64,000 nt of DNA, from contig NZ_PTIX01000006.1 of assembly GCF_002934265.1 (NCBI RefSeq), positions 310,001-374,000 of the forward strand. Reading direction: 5' to 3'. The translations under genes were made by a program, and so were the position numbers. Positions 35,636 through 47,172 of the stretch are shown in pieces (within the stretch, counting starts at the first letter, position 1; each line of letters starts with the position of its first letter). The notes under the pieces were generated by a model. It had not been told where the DNA came from and did no database searches. It saw only the letters and a program-made list of their open reading frames with translations. This stretch comes from Actinokineospora auranticolor (GTDB lineage Bacteria > Actinomycetota > Actinomycetes > Mycobacteriales > Pseudonocardiaceae).

Positions 35636-36792
35636 TGCACGTAAGACACCTGCAGGTCACCGACTTCCGCTCCTGGGCGCACGCGGACCTGGAGCTGGAG
35701 CCGGGGCCCGCGGTGCTGGTCGGCGCGAACGGCCAGGGCAAGACCAACCTGGTCGAGGCGATCGGGTACGTGGCGACCCTCGGTTCGCACCGGGTCGCCG
35801 CGGACCAGCCCCTGGTCCGACTCGGGTGCGCGCGGGCGATCATCCGCACGGCCGTGGTCAACGACGGCCGCGAGCTGACCGTCGAACTGGAGATCACGCC
35901 GGGCAAGGCCAACCGCGCCCGGGTCAACCGCGGCCCGGTCCCGCGGCCCCGCGACGTGCTGGGCATCCTGCGCACGGTGTTGTTCGCGCCGGAGGACCTG
36001 GCGCTCGTGCGCGGCGACCCGGGTGAGCGCCGCCGGTTCCTGGACGACCTGCTGGTGTTGCGCGCACCCCGCTACGCCGGGGTCCGCGCCGACTACGACC
36101 GGGTGCTGCGCCAGCGCAACGCCCTGCTCAAGAGCGCCGCGACCAACCGCCGCGCGCGCCGCGCCGACCCGGACGCCGTCGCCACCCTCGACGTGTGGGA
36201 CAACCACCTGGCCACGCACGGCGCCCAGCTGCTCGCGGCCCGCCTCGACCTGGTCGCCGACCTGGCGCCCAGGGTCGCCGCCGCTTATGCCGGGGTGGCA
36301 CCCGAGTCACGCCCGGCGCGGGTGGCGTACCGCTCGCAGATCGAGGACACACTGCCCCTTGGATACGGGAAGCCGGACGGGGAACGTGCCGATGTCGAGG
36401 TCGTCGCGGACGCCCTGCTCGCCCGCATGGCGCTGCGCCGCGACGCCGAGCTCGAACGCGGGGTGAGCCTGGTCGGCCCGCAGCGCGACGAGCTCGACCT
36501 GGTCCTCGGCGAAGCGCCCGCCAAGGGGTACGCCAGCCACGGCGAGTCGTGGTCGTTCGCGCTGGCCCTGCGGCTGGCGTCGTACGAGCTGCTCAAGGAC
36601 GAGGGGAGTGAGCCGGTCCTGGTGCTGGACGACGTGTTCGCCGAACTCGACCGCAGGCGGCGGCAGCGGCTCGCCGATGTGGCGGTCGGTGCCGAGCAGG
36701 TGCTGGTGACCGCCGCGGTCGCCGAGGACGTGCCCGACGAGCTGGCCGGTGTCCGCTACGCCGTGGGTGACGGAGAGGTCAGCCGTGTCTGA
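35635..36792 (+). CDS. recF: DNA replication and repair protein RecF
   Basis: The 385-residue SMC-like ATPase helps load RecA at single-strand gaps. It opens [20 protein letters not shown] with Walker [17 protein letters not shown] (about residues 31-46). The signature region is near [13 protein letters not shown], and Walker B/D-loop is [15 protein letters not shown] 35635 shares a base with the gnd stop; it is the only fitting start before the conserved N-terminus. The end overlaps dciA by 8 nt. Confidence 0.96.
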   Translation: MHVRHLQVTDFRSWAHADLELEPGPAVLVGANGQGKTNLVEAIGYVATLGSHRVAADQPLVRLGCARAIIRTAVVNDGRELTVELEITPGKANRARVNRGPVPRPRDVLGILRTVLFAPEDLALVRGDPGERRRFLDDLLVLRAPRYAGVRADYDRVLRQRNALLKSAATNRRARRADPDAVATLDVWDNHLATHGAQLLAARLDLVADLAPRVAAAYAGVAPESRPARVAYRSQIEDTLPLGYGKPDGERADVEVVADALLARMALRRDAELERGVSLVGPQRDELDLVLGEAPAKGYASHGESWSFALALRLASYELLKDEGSEPVLVLDDVFAELDRRRRQRLADVAVGAEQVLVTAAVAEDVPDELAGVRYAVGDGEVSRV

Positions 36793-37537
36793 CGACCTGT
36801 TCGGCGGCGAACTGCTGCCACCACCCCGCGTGACCGCCCCGCGCCGGAAGAACCGCACATCTGGGGATAACCCTGTGGATAGTGTGGATAACACCGTCAC
36901 TGTGCGGCCATCCGGGGGAACCGGGGCGCGCGAAAGCCAAGATCAGTCCACACCCGGGGGTGGAAAACCCGCCGATCTATCCACAGGGGTGACGGAGGGT
37001 GACGCGGGCACGGGCGACTCGGCCTCGCCGCGGGGCTCAGATATTGCCAGAGCCGCCCTGGCCGCCGCCCGGCAGGCCGCCCAGTCCGGCCCCGGCGCCC
37101 GCAAGAAGCGCGTTGTTCCACGTGGAACCGCGGGCGGCACCTCCCGGGCCCGCAGGCGCTGGTCCGGCCCGGGCGCCGACGAACGCGACCCGCAGCCGTT
37201 CGGCAGGCTCGCCTCGCGAATCGCGGTCGACCGCGGTTGGCAGCGCAACCTCTCCGGCGGGCAGGTCTTCAGCCGCTGGGCGACACTGGTCGGCGCGGAC
37301 GTCGCCGAGCACGCCAAGCCGGTGGCGATCAAGGACGGCGAACTCACCGTCCAGGCGGATTCCACCGCTTGGGCGACCCAGTTGCGGTTGCTCCAGCGCC
37401 AACTGCTGGTCAAGATCGCCGCTGGGGTGGGGCGCGACGTCGTCCGCAGGCTCAAGGTGCTCGGCCCGGCCGCACCCAGCTGGCGCTACGGCCCGCGGCA
37501 CGTCCCAGGCCGCGGACCACGGGACACCTACGGCTGA
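36785..37537 (+). CDS. dciA: DciA-like helicase operator protein (DUF721)
   Basis: The protein has 250 residues. A disordered N-terminal half (about 1-145) is followed by the DUF721 domain (about 150-240: [34 protein letters not shown]). DciA assists loading of replicative helicase DnaB in bacteria lacking DnaC/DnaI, including mycobacteria. The disordered-region DNA is unusual: it carries three DnaA-like boxes (36874, 36883, 36977) and a parS-like palindrome (37114), read in frame as part of the protein. GTG 36785 overlaps the recF end. Confidence 0.92.
   Translation: MSDDLFGGELLPPPRVTAPRRKNRTSGDNPVDSVDNTVTVRPSGGTGARESQDQSTPGGGKPADLSTGVTEGDAGTGDSASPRGSDIARAALAAARQAAQSGPGARKKRVVPRGTAGGTSRARRRWSGPGADERDPQPFGRLASRIAVDRGWQRNLSGGQVFSRWATLVGADVAEHAKPVAIKDGELTVQADSTAWATQLRLLQRQLLVKIAAGVGRDVVRRLKVLGPAAPSWRYGPRHVPGRGPRDTYG
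36874..36985. promoter_or_regulatory. DnaA-box cluster inside dciA
   Basis: TGTGGATAG (36874-36882), exact TGTGGATAA (36883-36891) and CTATCCACA (36977-36985) lie in the part coding for the variable N-terminus. Confidence 0.6.
37114..37129. promoter_or_regulatory. parS-like site 4 inside dciA
   Basis: TGTTCCACGTGGAACC is a symmetrical variant (CACGTG core, TTCC/GGAA flanks) of the parS palindrome. The same 16 bases recur at 52027-52042. Confidence 0.65.
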
Positions 37538-37728
37538 ACCTCGCGGGTCGAGATCGAGGGACCGGCGGTGGGACTCGCGCCGGTTCACAAAATTGGCTCT
37601 GGGAGCAAGCCAGGGGTGTCCTTGGCACGATTCTGCGCGACCGCACCAGTAGTATGTAGGGGAGTGGTGTGCGCGGGTCTGCCCCGACGCGCGGGACCGC
37701 ACACCGCCGCAGTCGTTCCGACGCGTGA

Positions 37729-39720
<1,992 letters not shown>

Positions 39721-39784
39721 GCCCCGCGGCGCTCGGCCGCCCCCGACACCGCCCCGCCGCAAAGCTTGGAAAGGACCCTCGGTC

Positions 39785-42700
39785 GTGACCGAAACCCTGC
39801 CGCCGCCTGGTGATCGCATCGAGCCAGTCGACATCCAGCAGGAGATGCAGAACTCCTACATCGACTACGCGATGAGCGTCATCGTCAGCCGCGCCCTCCC
39901 GGACGTGCGCGACGGCCTCAAGCCCGTCCACCGGCGCGTGCTGTACTCGATGTTCGACACGGGCCTGCGTCCCGACCGCAGCTACGTCAAGTGCTCCCGA
40001 GTCGTCGGCGACGTCATGGGCAACTACCACCCCCACGGCGACTCGTCGATCTACGACACCCTGGTCCGCCTCGCCCAGCCGTGGTCCATGCGCTACCCGC
40101 TGGTCGACGGCCAGGGCAACTTCGGCAGCCCGGGCAACGACCCGGCCGCCGCCATGCGTTACTGTATTGATGCAGAAACCCGTGTGCGCCTGCAGGACGG
40201 GTCGAGTGTGCGCATCGGCGACATCGTCCCGGACGCGGCGCCGAACTCGGACAACCCGATCGACCTGAAGGTCCTCGACCGCAACGGCGACCCGGTCCGC
40301 GCGGACCGGCTGTTCCACTCCGGTGAGCACCCGACGCTGCGCCTCACCACGCGCGAGGGCTTCGAACTGACCGGCACGCACAACCACCCGGTCCTGTGCC
40401 TGGTGTCGGTGCTCGGCGTGCCGACCCTGTTGTGGAAGCTGCTGGAGGAGATCCAGCCCGACGACCGCGTCGTCATGCAGCGCATGCCTGCTGACGAGGG
40501 CAGCGTCCCGCCTGCCGAGGACTACGCCGCAGCCATCCTGGCAGGCGCGTTCGTCAGCGAGGGGTTTGTCTCGGCGCGACGCGCCGGGTTCAACAACCTG
40601 GACAAGTCGTACTTCGACCAGGTCGTCGACGCGTACGACGTGGTAGTCGGTGGACGGCGGTACCTCAGCTCGCGGATCATCGCGTCCGGCTCGCTCCTGC
40701 ACGAACTCGACGTGCAGGACCTGAGTGCCTTGATGTCGAGTCCGCTCGCCGAGTTGGCCGGACACCGCAGTGCGGCCAAGCGGGTGCCGGAGTTCGTCTG
40801 GAACTCCGGCATGTTCGTGAAGCGAGCATTCCTCAGCTCACTGTTCACCGGTGACGGCTCCTGCTCCGCGCTGCCGCGAAACACCGTCCAGATCTCGTAC
40901 TCCACCCGGAGCGCGCGGCTGGCGCGTGAGGTCCAGCAGTTGCTGCTGGAGTTCGGCGTGGTCAGCAAGCTCGTCAACTACGACAGCGGCGAGATCAAGG
41001 TCGTCATCACGAACCGCCGCGATGCGCGGTTGTTCGCGAACAACCTCGGCTTCCTCCAGGTCAAGCAGGAGAAGCTGGTCGCCATCCTCGACGCGCTCCC
41101 GACCGAGAGCCGGTCGATGTCGAGCGACCACGTGCCTTTCGTCGGCGACTACATCCGCGCGAACGGTGCCGGTCGGTGGACCGAACGCGACTGGCTGCGT
41201 CAGCACAACGTCGACCGCGTCGAGCGGTGGGAGACCAACCGGGACGAGATCGTCCGGCACATCACCGAGCCCGGCGTGCTCGACGTGGTCGAGCCGCTGG
41301 TCGACGGTCGGTTCTACTACGCCAGGGTCGCCTCGATCGTCGACGCGGGTGTTCGGCCGGTGTACAGCCTCCGGGTCGACACCGACGACCACGCGTTCAT
41401 CACCGACGGGTTCGTCAGCCACAACACCGAGTCGCGGTTGACGCCGCTGGCGATGGAGATGTTGCGCGACATCGGCGAGGACACCGTCGACTTCGCGCCC
41501 AACTACGACGGGAAGACCGAAGAGCCGAAGGTTCTGCCGGCGCGGATTCCGAACCTGCTGGTCAACGGTGGTAGCGGTATCGCGGTCGGGATGGCGACGA
41601 ACATCCCGCCGCACAACCTGCGCGAGGTGGCCGACGGGGTCATCTGGGCGTTGGAGAACCCCGAGGCCGATGACGACGAGCTGCTGGCGGCGCTGCTGCT
41701 GCGGATCAAGGGGCCGGACTTCCCGACCAAGGCGCTGATCCTGGGGACCAGCGGCATCGAGGACGCCTACCGCACCGGTCGCGGTTCGGTGCGGATGCGG
41801 GCGGTCGTCGAGGTGGAGGAGGACGCCAAGGGGCGGACCATCCTCGTGGTCACCGAGCTGCCGTACCAGGTCAACCCGGACAACCTGATCGAGAACATGG
41901 CGCAGCTGGTGCGCGACGGGAAGCTCACCGGCATCTCCGAGATCGCCGACGAGTCCAACTCGCGCAGCGGCATGCGGATCGTGATCGGGCTCAAGCGCGA
42001 CGCGGTGGCCAAGGTCGTGCTGAACAACCTGTACAAGCACACCCAGCTGCAGCACAACTTCGGCGTCAACATGCTCGCCCTGGTCGACCAGGTGCCGCGC
42101 ACGCTGCGGCTCGACCAGATCGTGCGGCACTACGTCAACCACCAGATCGAGGTCATCGTCCGGCGCACCCGCTACCGGCTGCGCAAGGCCCAGGAGCGCG
42201 CGCACATCCTGCGCGGGTACGCCAAGGCCCTGGACATGCTCGACGAGGTCATCGCGCTGATCCGCCGGTCGCCGTCGGCCGACGAGGCGCGGACCGGGTT
42301 GATGTCGCTGCTCGAGGTCGACGAGATCCAGGCGACCGCGATCCTCGAACTCCAGCTGCGCCGCCTGGCCGCGCTGGAGCGGCAGCGCATCATCGACGAG
42401 CTGGCCGAGATCGAGCGCTACATCGCCGAGCTGCAGGCGATCCTGGACAGCCCGGCGCAGCAGCGCGAGATCGTGCGCGACGAGCTGAAGGAGATCGTCG
42501 ACAAGCACGGCGACGACCGGCGCACCCGGATCATCCCGTTCGACGGGGAGGTGTCGGTCGAGGACCTGATCGCGGTCGAGGACGTCGTCGTCACGATCAC
42601 CCGCACCGGGTACGCCAAGCGCACCAAGACCGACCTGTACCGGGCGCAGAAGCGCGGCGGCAAGGGCGTGCAGGGCGCGGTGCTGAAGCAGGACGACATC

Positions 42701-43591
42701 GTCGTGCACTTCTTCGTGTGCTCGACGCACGACTGGATGCTGTTCTTCACCAACAAGGGCCGCGTCTACCGGGCGAAGGCCTACGAGCTGCCGGAGGCCA
42801 ACCGCGCGGCGCGCGGTCAGCACGTGGCGAACCTGCTGGCGTTCCAGCCGGACGAGGAGATCGCCCAGGTCATCCAGATCAAGGACTACCAGGCGGCGCC
42901 GTACCTGGTGCTGGCGACCCGTGACGGTTTGGTGAAGAAGTCGAAGCTGGCCGACTTCGACAGCAACCGCGCGGGCGGCCTCATCGGTATCAACCTGCGT
43001 GAGGACGACGAACTCGTCGGCGCCGTGCTGTGCTCGGCCGACGACGACCTGCTGCTGGTGTCCGCGGGCGGCCAGTCCATCCGCTTCCACGCCAGCGACG
43101 ACGCGCTGCGGCCGATGGGCCGGGCGACGTCGGGTGTGCAGGGCATGCGCTTCAACGACGGCGACGAGCTGCTGACCATCGGCGTGGTGAAGGACGGCAC
43201 GTTCGTTTTGGTCGCCACCGACGGTGGGTACGCCAAGCGCACCCCGATCGAGGACTACTCGGTCCAGGGTCGGGGCGGCAAGGGCGTGCTCACCATCCAG
43301 CACGACAGCAGGCGTGGCAGGCTGGTAGGCGCGGTCATCGTCGAGTTGGAGGACCAGCTGTACGCCATCACCTCGGCGGGCGGCGTCATCCGCACCACCG
43401 TCGAGGAGGTGCGCAAGGCCGGGCGGCAGACCAAGGGGGTCAGGTTGATGAACCTCGGTGAGGGGACCACCCTGGTGGCCATCGCCCGCAGCGCCGAGGA
43501 GGCCGCCGAAGCCGAGGTCGAGGCGGCTGAAGCCGAGGGCACCGAAGGCGACGTCGAAGGCACCGCACCGACGGCCGAGCAGGCCGAGTAA
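39785..43591 (+). CDS. gyrA: DNA gyrase subunit A containing an intein
   Basis: The precursor has 1268 residues; removing the 421-residue intein leaves 847. The N-extein begins with the breakage-reunion domain ([20 protein letters not shown]) up to catalytic Tyr126 in PAAAMRY. The C-extein resumes [13 protein letters not shown]. The tail has the beta-pinwheel with the GyrA box [13 protein letters not shown] [10 protein letters not shown] and ends in an acidic Ala/Glu stretch. The subunit cuts and rejoins DNA and is active only after protein splicing. GTG follows GGAAAGGACC. The frame is intact across both junctions. Confidence 0.97.
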   Translation: MTETLPPPGDRIEPVDIQQEMQNSYIDYAMSVIVSRALPDVRDGLKPVHRRVLYSMFDTGLRPDRSYVKCSRVVGDVMGNYHPHGDSSIYDTLVRLAQPWSMRYPLVDGQGNFGSPGNDPAAAMRYCIDAETRVRLQDGSSVRIGDIVPDAAPNSDNPIDLKVLDRNGDPVRADRLFHSGEHPTLRLTTREGFELTGTHNHPVLCLVSVLGVPTLLWKLLEEIQPDDRVVMQRMPADEGSVPPAEDYAAAILAGAFVSEGFVSARRAGFNNLDKSYFDQVVDAYDVVVGGRRYLSSRIIASGSLLHELDVQDLSALMSSPLAELAGHRSAAKRVPEFVWNSGMFVKRAFLSSLFTGDGSCSALPRNTVQISYSTRSARLAREVQQLLLEFGVVSKLVNYDSGEIKVVITNRRDARLFANNLGFLQVKQEKLVAILDALPTESRSMSSDHVPFVGDYIRANGAGRWTERDWLRQHNVDRVERWETNRDEIVRHITEPGVLDVVEPLVDGRFYYARVASIVDAGVRPVYSLRVDTDDHAFITDGFVSHNTESRLTPLAMEMLRDIGEDTVDFAPNYDGKTEEPKVLPARIPNLLVNGGSGIAVGMATNIPPHNLREVADGVIWALENPEADDDELLAALLLRIKGPDFPTKALILGTSGIEDAYRTGRGSVRMRAVVEVEEDAKGRTILVVTELPYQVNPDNLIENMAQLVRDGKLTGISEIADESNSRSGMRIVIGLKRDAVAKVVLNNLYKHTQLQHNFGVNMLALVDQVPRTLRLDQIVRHYVNHQIEVIVRRTRYRLRKAQERAHILRGYAKALDMLDEVIALIRRSPSADEARTGLMSLLEVDEIQATAILELQLRRLAALERQRIIDELAEIERYIAELQAILDSPAQQREIVRDELKEIVDKHGDDRRTRIIPFDGEVSVEDLIAVEDVVVTITRTGYAKRTKTDLYRAQKRGGKGVQGAVLKQDDIVVHFFVCSTHDWMLFFTNKGRVYRAKAYELPEANRAARGQHVANLLAFQPDEEIAQVIQIKDYQAAPYLVLATRDGLVKKSKLADFDSNRAGGLIGINLREDDELVGAVLCSADDDLLLVSAGGQSIRFHASDDALRPMGRATSGVQGMRFNDGDELLTIGVVKDGTFVLVATDGGYAKRTPIEDYSVQGRGGKGVLTIQHDSRRGRLVGAVIVELEDQLYAITSAGGVIRTTVEEVRKAGRQTKGVRLMNLGEGTTLVAIARSAEEAAEAEVEAAEAEGTEGDVEGTAPTAEQAE
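40163..41425 (+). mobile_element. GyrA intein with LAGLIDADG homing endonuclease
   Basis: The insert has 421 residues. It begins [20 protein letters not shown] with Cys1 after Tyr126, and ends [14 protein letters not shown] with the terminal His-Asn, followed by Thr+1. Block B appears as [10 protein letters not shown]. Two endonuclease motifs are present with acidic residues kept: [10 protein letters not shown] (intein residue about 124) and [10 protein letters not shown] (about 223). The insertion point and flanking splicing blocks match the mycobacterial GyrA intein allele. The first codons (TGT ATT GAT GCA GAA) are AT-richer than the host gene. Confidence 0.97.
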
Positions 43592-43619
43592 GCGACGAAG
43601 GACCTAGGGGAAACCGCTC

Positions 43620-44465
43620 GTGACACCACCCGAGAAGCCGGACACCGCCGGAACCGAACCCGAGCGCACGTCGGTCATCACGACGAGCAAGGACGCGCCG
43701 GCCGAGCAGCAGAAGCCGGAACCGGCGGGCGACGGCGACGCGGAGGGCGGTGCCCCCCAGGAGAACGAGACGACGCCACCACCGTGGCAGCGGGTCACCC
43801 CGGAGGAGGAGGTCGAGGTCGCCGACCTCGGCTTCCCCACCGAGGAACCCGACGCGGACGTCACCCAGGCGCTGCCGCACCCGGGCAAGCCCCAGGTCCC
43901 GCCCCCGTTCCCGGCGGGCGACGACGCGACCATCGCGGTCGACCGCTCCGTGGTCACCGGCGCGGCGGCCCCCCGCCTGTTCGGGGCCGACCCGACGGTC
44001 GGCGTCGGCACCCCCCGCCCCGCGGTGAACCTGGACGCCGCCACCCGCGGCGCAGGCGCGGCCACCCAGGCCCCGCCGAGCGCGCTGCGCAGGCCCGGCC
44101 GCGGCCCCCGGCGCGCCAACCTGCAGATCAAGCGCTTCGACCCGTGGTCGGTGCTGAAGCTGTCGCTGGTGCTGGGCGTGGCCCTGTTCTTCGTGTGGCT
44201 GGTCGCCGTCGGCGCCCTCTACGCCGTCCTCGACGGCATGGGCGTGTGGGACAAGGTGAACGGCATTTCCAGCGAACTGCTCAACAACGCCGAGGGCAAC
44301 AACGGACCCCTGATCAGCGCAGGCCGCGTCTTCGGCATCGCGGCCATCATCGGCGCGATCAACATCGTGCTGTTCAGCGCCCTGGCCACCGTCGGGGCCT
44401 TCGTCTACAACGTGTCGGCGGACCTCGCAGGCGGACTCGAGGTCACCCTCGCCGAACGCGAGTAG
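43620..44465 (+). CDS. DUF3566 membrane protein
   Basis: The protein has 281 residues. The N-terminal half (about 1-165) is disordered and Pro/Glu/Thr-rich. The DUF3566 domain (about 170-280) starts [20 protein letters not shown] and has two membrane helices (about 178-202 and 240-262). It corresponds to the conserved gene after gyrA in mycobacteria; its role is unknown, possibly at the divisome or envelope. GTG start 28 nt after gyrA, likely the same transcript. Confidence 0.9.
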   Translation: MTPPEKPDTAGTEPERTSVITTSKDAPAEQQKPEPAGDGDAEGGAPQENETTPPPWQRVTPEEEVEVADLGFPTEEPDADVTQALPHPGKPQVPPPFPAGDDATIAVDRSVVTGAAAPRLFGADPTVGVGTPRPAVNLDAATRGAGAATQAPPSALRRPGRGPRRANLQIKRFDPWSVLKLSLVLGVALFFVWLVAVGALYAVLDGMGVWDKVNGISSELLNNAEGNNGPLISAGRVFGIAAIIGAINIVLFSALATVGAFVYNVSADLAGGLEVTLAERE

Positions 44466-44522
44466 GGGATACCGATTTGGGGACGCGCGGGGACGTACGG
44501 TAGCCTTCACGCGTTCCCACAG

Positions 44523-44596
44523 GGGCCTATAGCTCAGGCGGTTAGAGCGCTTCACTGATAATGAAGAGGTCGGAGGTTCAAGTCCTCCTAGGCCCA
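44523..44596 (+). tRNA. tRNA-Ile (GAT)
   Basis: A 74-nt cloverleaf. Acceptor GGGCCTA pairs with TAGGCCC. The anticodon arm CTTCA-CTGATAA-TGAAG gives GAU, and the T arm is GGAGG-TTCAAGT-CCTCC. CCA is not encoded. This is the usual tRNA-Ile after gyrA in actinobacteria. Confidence 0.97.
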
Positions 44597-44603
44597 CGGC
44601 CTC

Positions 44604-44643
44604 GGCCGATCTGTGTTCGCGGAAAGCGCGAACCGGGTCGGCC
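44604..44643 (+). terminator. Structured terminator after tRNA-Ile
   Basis: Outer stem GGCCGA/TCGGCC and inner stem GTTCGCG/CGCGAAC, followed by GTTGTTGTTT. The same structure with compensating changes follows tRNA-Ala at 45600. Confidence 0.8.
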
Positions 44644-44692
44644 GTTGTTGTTTCTGGGGGGGGCGACCCCCCAGACCCCCACGGTGCGGTGG

Positions 44693-44940
44693 GCGCGTAA
44701 GGCGCGGAGCTTGCGTAGCGCCTGGAGCGGACTGGCGGGGAGCGCCCGGAACCAGCGGGGGCGCGTAGGACGCGGGGCTTGCGTAGCGCCTGGAGTTGGG
44801 TGGCGGGGCGCCGGAACCGGTGAGAGCGGGTAAGGCGCGAAGCCTCCGTAGCGCCTGGAGCGGGGCGGCGGGCGCCGGAACCGGCGGGGCATGTAGGGCG
44901 CGGGCCTGCGTAGTGCCTGAAGCGGGGCGGCGGGGCTGAC
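44693..44940 (+). repeat. Degenerate tandem repeat after tRNA-Ile (4 units)
   Basis: Four units of 62-68 bp are marked by GCTTGCGTAGCGCCTGGAG or close variants at about 44709, 44777, 44842 and 44904. They are related to the regular 64-bp array at 45705-46024. Confidence 0.8.
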
Positions 44941-45338
44941 GTGGGTGGGATGTGTGTCCACCCTGAGTGCTTCCGGTAGGTCTTCTTCGTCGCGTGCTGT
45001 CTCTTGCTGCTGCCGTTGTGGGCTTCCTGGTTGGTCTCTGCCTTGCTCTGCTCGTGGCCTCGCCATGGCCGCGGTCCGGCCTCGCTTGTTGCTTCTCTCC
45101 ATCCCTTCTCCCTTCCTCCTGGGGTGTCTCGGGTTCCTGGTTCGTTCGGGGGTCTCGAGGTTTTGTTGATCTTGGTTTTTTGTTGGCGGGGAGGGGTTTC
45201 GGGTGGGTGTGGGGGGTGCGGGATGTCGGGGGTGGGAGCGGGGGGGGGGTGAGGTGTGGCAGACTGGCGGCACGCCGGGCCGGGGGTGGATCGGCCGGTG
45301 GAAGTGGTGTTTCCGTGCCCAAAAGGGAGGCATTGATC

Positions 45339-45476
45339 GTGAAGAAGCTGCTCGCGCTCGCCGCTGTTGCTGGTGGTGTCCTCCTGGTCGTCAAGCGGAA
45401 GAGCTCGGCGAAGGCGGAAGCCGCCCTGTGGCGCGAGGCCACCGCGCCCGCGAACAACGGCGCCAAGAAGGCGTAG
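45339..45476 (+). CDS. DLW-39 family small protein
   Basis: The protein has 45 residues, starts at GTG 45339 after AGGGAGG and opens KKLLALAAVAGGVLLVVKRK, a single membrane-type helix. It continues KAEAALWREATAP, where the Leu-Trp pair matches the conserved D/A-L-W motif that names this actinobacterial family of about 39-45 residues. The function is unknown. Its place beside tRNA-Ala downstream of gyrA is the family's usual locus. Confidence 0.85.
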   Translation: MKKLLALAAVAGGVLLVVKRKSSAKAEAALWREATAPANNGAKKA

Positions 45477-45519
45477 GCGAGAACGTCGCACTCCGGCACG
45501 GCGGACGTCGTGTCGTTGG

Positions 45520-45592
45520 GGGGACGTAGCTCAATTGGCAGAGCACTGCCTTTGCAAGGCAGGGGTTAGGGGTTCGATTCCCCTCGTCTCCA
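45520..45592 (+). tRNA. tRNA-Ala (TGC)
   Basis: A 73-nt cloverleaf. Acceptor GGGGACG/CGTCTCC includes a G-U pair. Anticodon arm CTGCC-TTTGCAA-GGCAG gives UGC, and the T arm is AGGGG-TTCGATT-CCCCT. CCA is not encoded. Confidence 0.97.
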
Positions 45593-45599
45593 CGGCCTC

Positions 45600-45639
45600 G
45601 GCCGACCTGTGTCAACGGAGAGCGTTGACCGGGTCGGCC
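45600..45639 (+). terminator. Structured terminator after tRNA-Ala
   Basis: Outer GGCCGAC/GTCGGCC and inner GTCAACG/CGTTGAC, then GTTGTTGTTT. Relative to the tRNA-Ile copy, three inner base pairs are changed on both sides so that pairing is kept. Confidence 0.8.
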
Positions 45640-45704
45640 GTTGTTGTTTCTGGGGGGCGACCCCCCAGACCCCCACGGTGCGGTGGGTGGCGGAACCAGC
45701 GGGG

Positions 45705-46024
45705 GCGCGTAGGGCGCGGAGCTTGCGTAGCGGCTGGAGCGGGGCGGCGGGCGCCGGAACCGGCGGGGGCGCGTAGGGCGCGGAGCTTGCGTAGCGGCTG
45801 GAGCGGGGCGGCGGGCGCCGGAACCGGCGGGGGCGCGTAGGGCGCGGAGCTTGCGTAGCGGCTGGAGCGGGGCGGCGGGCGCCGGAACCGGCGGGGGCGC
45901 GTAGGGCGCGGAGCTTGCGTAGCGGCTGGAGCGGGGCGGCGGGCGCCGGAACCGGCGGGGCATGTAGGGCGCGGAGCTTGCGTAGCGGCTGAAGTGGGGC
46001 GGCGGGCGCCGGAACCAGCGAGGG
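45705..46024 (+). repeat. 64-bp tandem repeat after tRNA-Ala (5 units)
   Basis: Five units with exact 64-bp period (GCTTGCGTAGCGG at 45721, 45785, 45849, 45913 and 45977). Each unit contains CGCCGGAACCGGCG, a near-perfect palindrome. The first four are almost identical; the last drifts (CATGTAGG, TGAAGTGG). The region to 46109 has no gene apart from the OsmC leader. Confidence 0.92.
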
Positions 46025-46109
46025 GTGACCGGGGTTACCTGGCGTGGTGGGGCGGCCTGGATGGGGGTTGACTGGGGGCGTCCATCCCGGAACGAAGGCT
46101 GGAGGCTTG

Positions 46110-46541
46110 ATGACCGAGCGCAAGGCGACGACGGTGTGGAGCGGGGACGTTGCGCGGGGGTCGGGTGAGGTCAGCCTCGACACGTCCGGCGCGGCCCGGT
46201 TCACGGTGTCGTTCCCGTCGCGGGCGCAGGAGGCCAACGGGCAGACCTCGCCGGAGGAGTTGATCGCGGCGGCGCACTCGTCCTGCTACTCGATGCAGTT
46301 CTCGGCCCTGCTCGGGGCCAACGGGACGCCGCCCGAGTCGATCGAGACGTCGGCGGTGGTGAGCTTCGGGAAGAAGGGCGACGGGTTCGCCATCCTCGGG
46401 ATCGCGCTGACCGCGCGGGCCACCGTGCCCGGTATCGACGGGGACAAGTTCGCCGAGATCGCGGAGACGGCGAAGAAGGTGTGCCCGGTGTCGGCCGCCC
46501 TGACCGGTACCGAGATCACCCTTGACGCCACCTTGGCCTAG
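46110..46541 (+). CDS. OsmC/Ohr family peroxiredoxin
   Basis: The protein has 143 residues with two conserved reactive cysteines, in AAHSSCYSMQFSALLG (about residue 56) and KKVCPVSAAL (about residue 123). It reduces organic hydroperoxides with a dithiol. Sequence details (TSPEELIAAAHSSC) suit the OsmC rather than the Ohr branch. ATG follows GGAGG. It converges on the DoxX gene. Confidence 0.93.
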   Translation: MTERKATTVWSGDVARGSGEVSLDTSGAARFTVSFPSRAQEANGQTSPEELIAAAHSSCYSMQFSALLGANGTPPESIETSAVVSFGKKGDGFAILGIALTARATVPGIDGDKFAEIAETAKKVCPVSAALTGTEITLDATLA

Positions 46542-46595
46542 CGCGCGTCGCCGGTTGGGGCGCGGCGGTCGCTGCCCCGCCCCAACCGGCGCGGG

Positions 46596-47030
46596 TCAGG
46601 TCGTCACGCTCTCGCGCTCAGGCGCGTCGGTGTGCCGGGTCCGACCGATGATCTCGTCCACGGCCCACTTGCCCGGGCCGAGGAACACGACCAGCAGGAA
46701 CGACCAGCAGAACAGCGCGGGGACCTCGCCGCCGTTCTGGTTGGGCAGCAGGCTGACCTGCTGGTGCACCACGAAGTAGGCGTAGGCCATCGAGCCGGAG
46801 CAGATCAGGGCCGCGACCCGGGTGCCGAGGCCGATCAACACGAGCACGCCGCCGACGAGCTGGATTACCGCGGCCCACCAGCCGGGCCACTCGGCGAACG
46901 CGGGGGCCTTGCCGTAGGCACCGCCGAACACACCGAAGAGGGTGGCGGCGCCGTGCACGGCGAACAGGAAACCGATGACGATCCGGAAGAGGGCGAGTAC
47001 GTGCGCCCTCCCGCGATGGAGCAGGTCCAT
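46596..47030 (-). CDS. DoxX family membrane protein
   Basis: The protein has 144 residues and four membrane helices (about 10-28, 45-65, 72-92 and 105-125), with the DoxX signature RIVIGFLFAVHGAATLFGVF near the N-terminus. In mycobacteria DoxX joins a membrane complex with SseA and SodA in oxidative-stress defence; whether this is so here is unknown. ATG 47030 follows GGAAAGAGAG. An upstream extension to 47090 lacks membrane or family features. Confidence 0.88.
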   Translation of the reverse strand: MDLLHRGRAHVLALFRIVIGFLFAVHGAATLFGVFGGAYGKAPAFAEWPGWWAAVIQLVGGVLVLIGLGTRVAALICSGSMAYAYFVVHQQVSLLPNQNGGEVPALFCWSFLLVVFLGPGKWAVDEIIGRTRHTDAPERESVTT

Positions 47031-47172
47031 GCCTGGCTCTCTTTCCTTCGGAACAACAGGGTAGTCATCCATCCGTGGCCGAGGCCACACAGTGAGTAAT
47101 GCGCGGCGGCCCGATCCGGTTCAACGAGTGGTCGAGACCACACTTCGTGTGATCTGGTTGACTTGGCCCGCT

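Larger units (their letters stand above)
44597..45338. other. Spacer between tRNA-Ile and the DLW-39 gene
   Basis: It holds the post-tRNA hairpin module (44604-44690) and a degenerate 62-68-bp tandem repeat (about 44693-44940). A T/C-rich stretch (about 44960-45180) with no supported gene follows; open frames there are hydrophobic only because of base composition. The stretch ends in a G-rich tract (45190-45255). Confidence 0.55.

Noticed and set aside
40163..41425. gyrA considered as disrupted or fused to an unrelated gene
   Set aside because: Cys1, HN-Thr junction residues, splicing blocks and endonuclease motifs identify an in-frame intein; the host gene continues correctly on both sides.
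40838..43303. Minus-strand open frame of about 820 codons opposite gyrA
   Set aside because: Shadow of gyrA codon use; Val/Arg/Asp-rich with no domains.
44967..45476. Open frame of about 170 codons with hydrophobic N-terminus between the two tRNAs
   Set aside because: The hydrophobicity follows from T-rich DNA; there is no ribosome site at its start, and its 3' part is the real DLW-39 gene, which has its own strong AGGGAGG.
44693..46020. Tandem repeats considered as a CRISPR array
   Set aside because: Units of about 64 bp abut directly with no unique spacers, and no cas genes are nearby.
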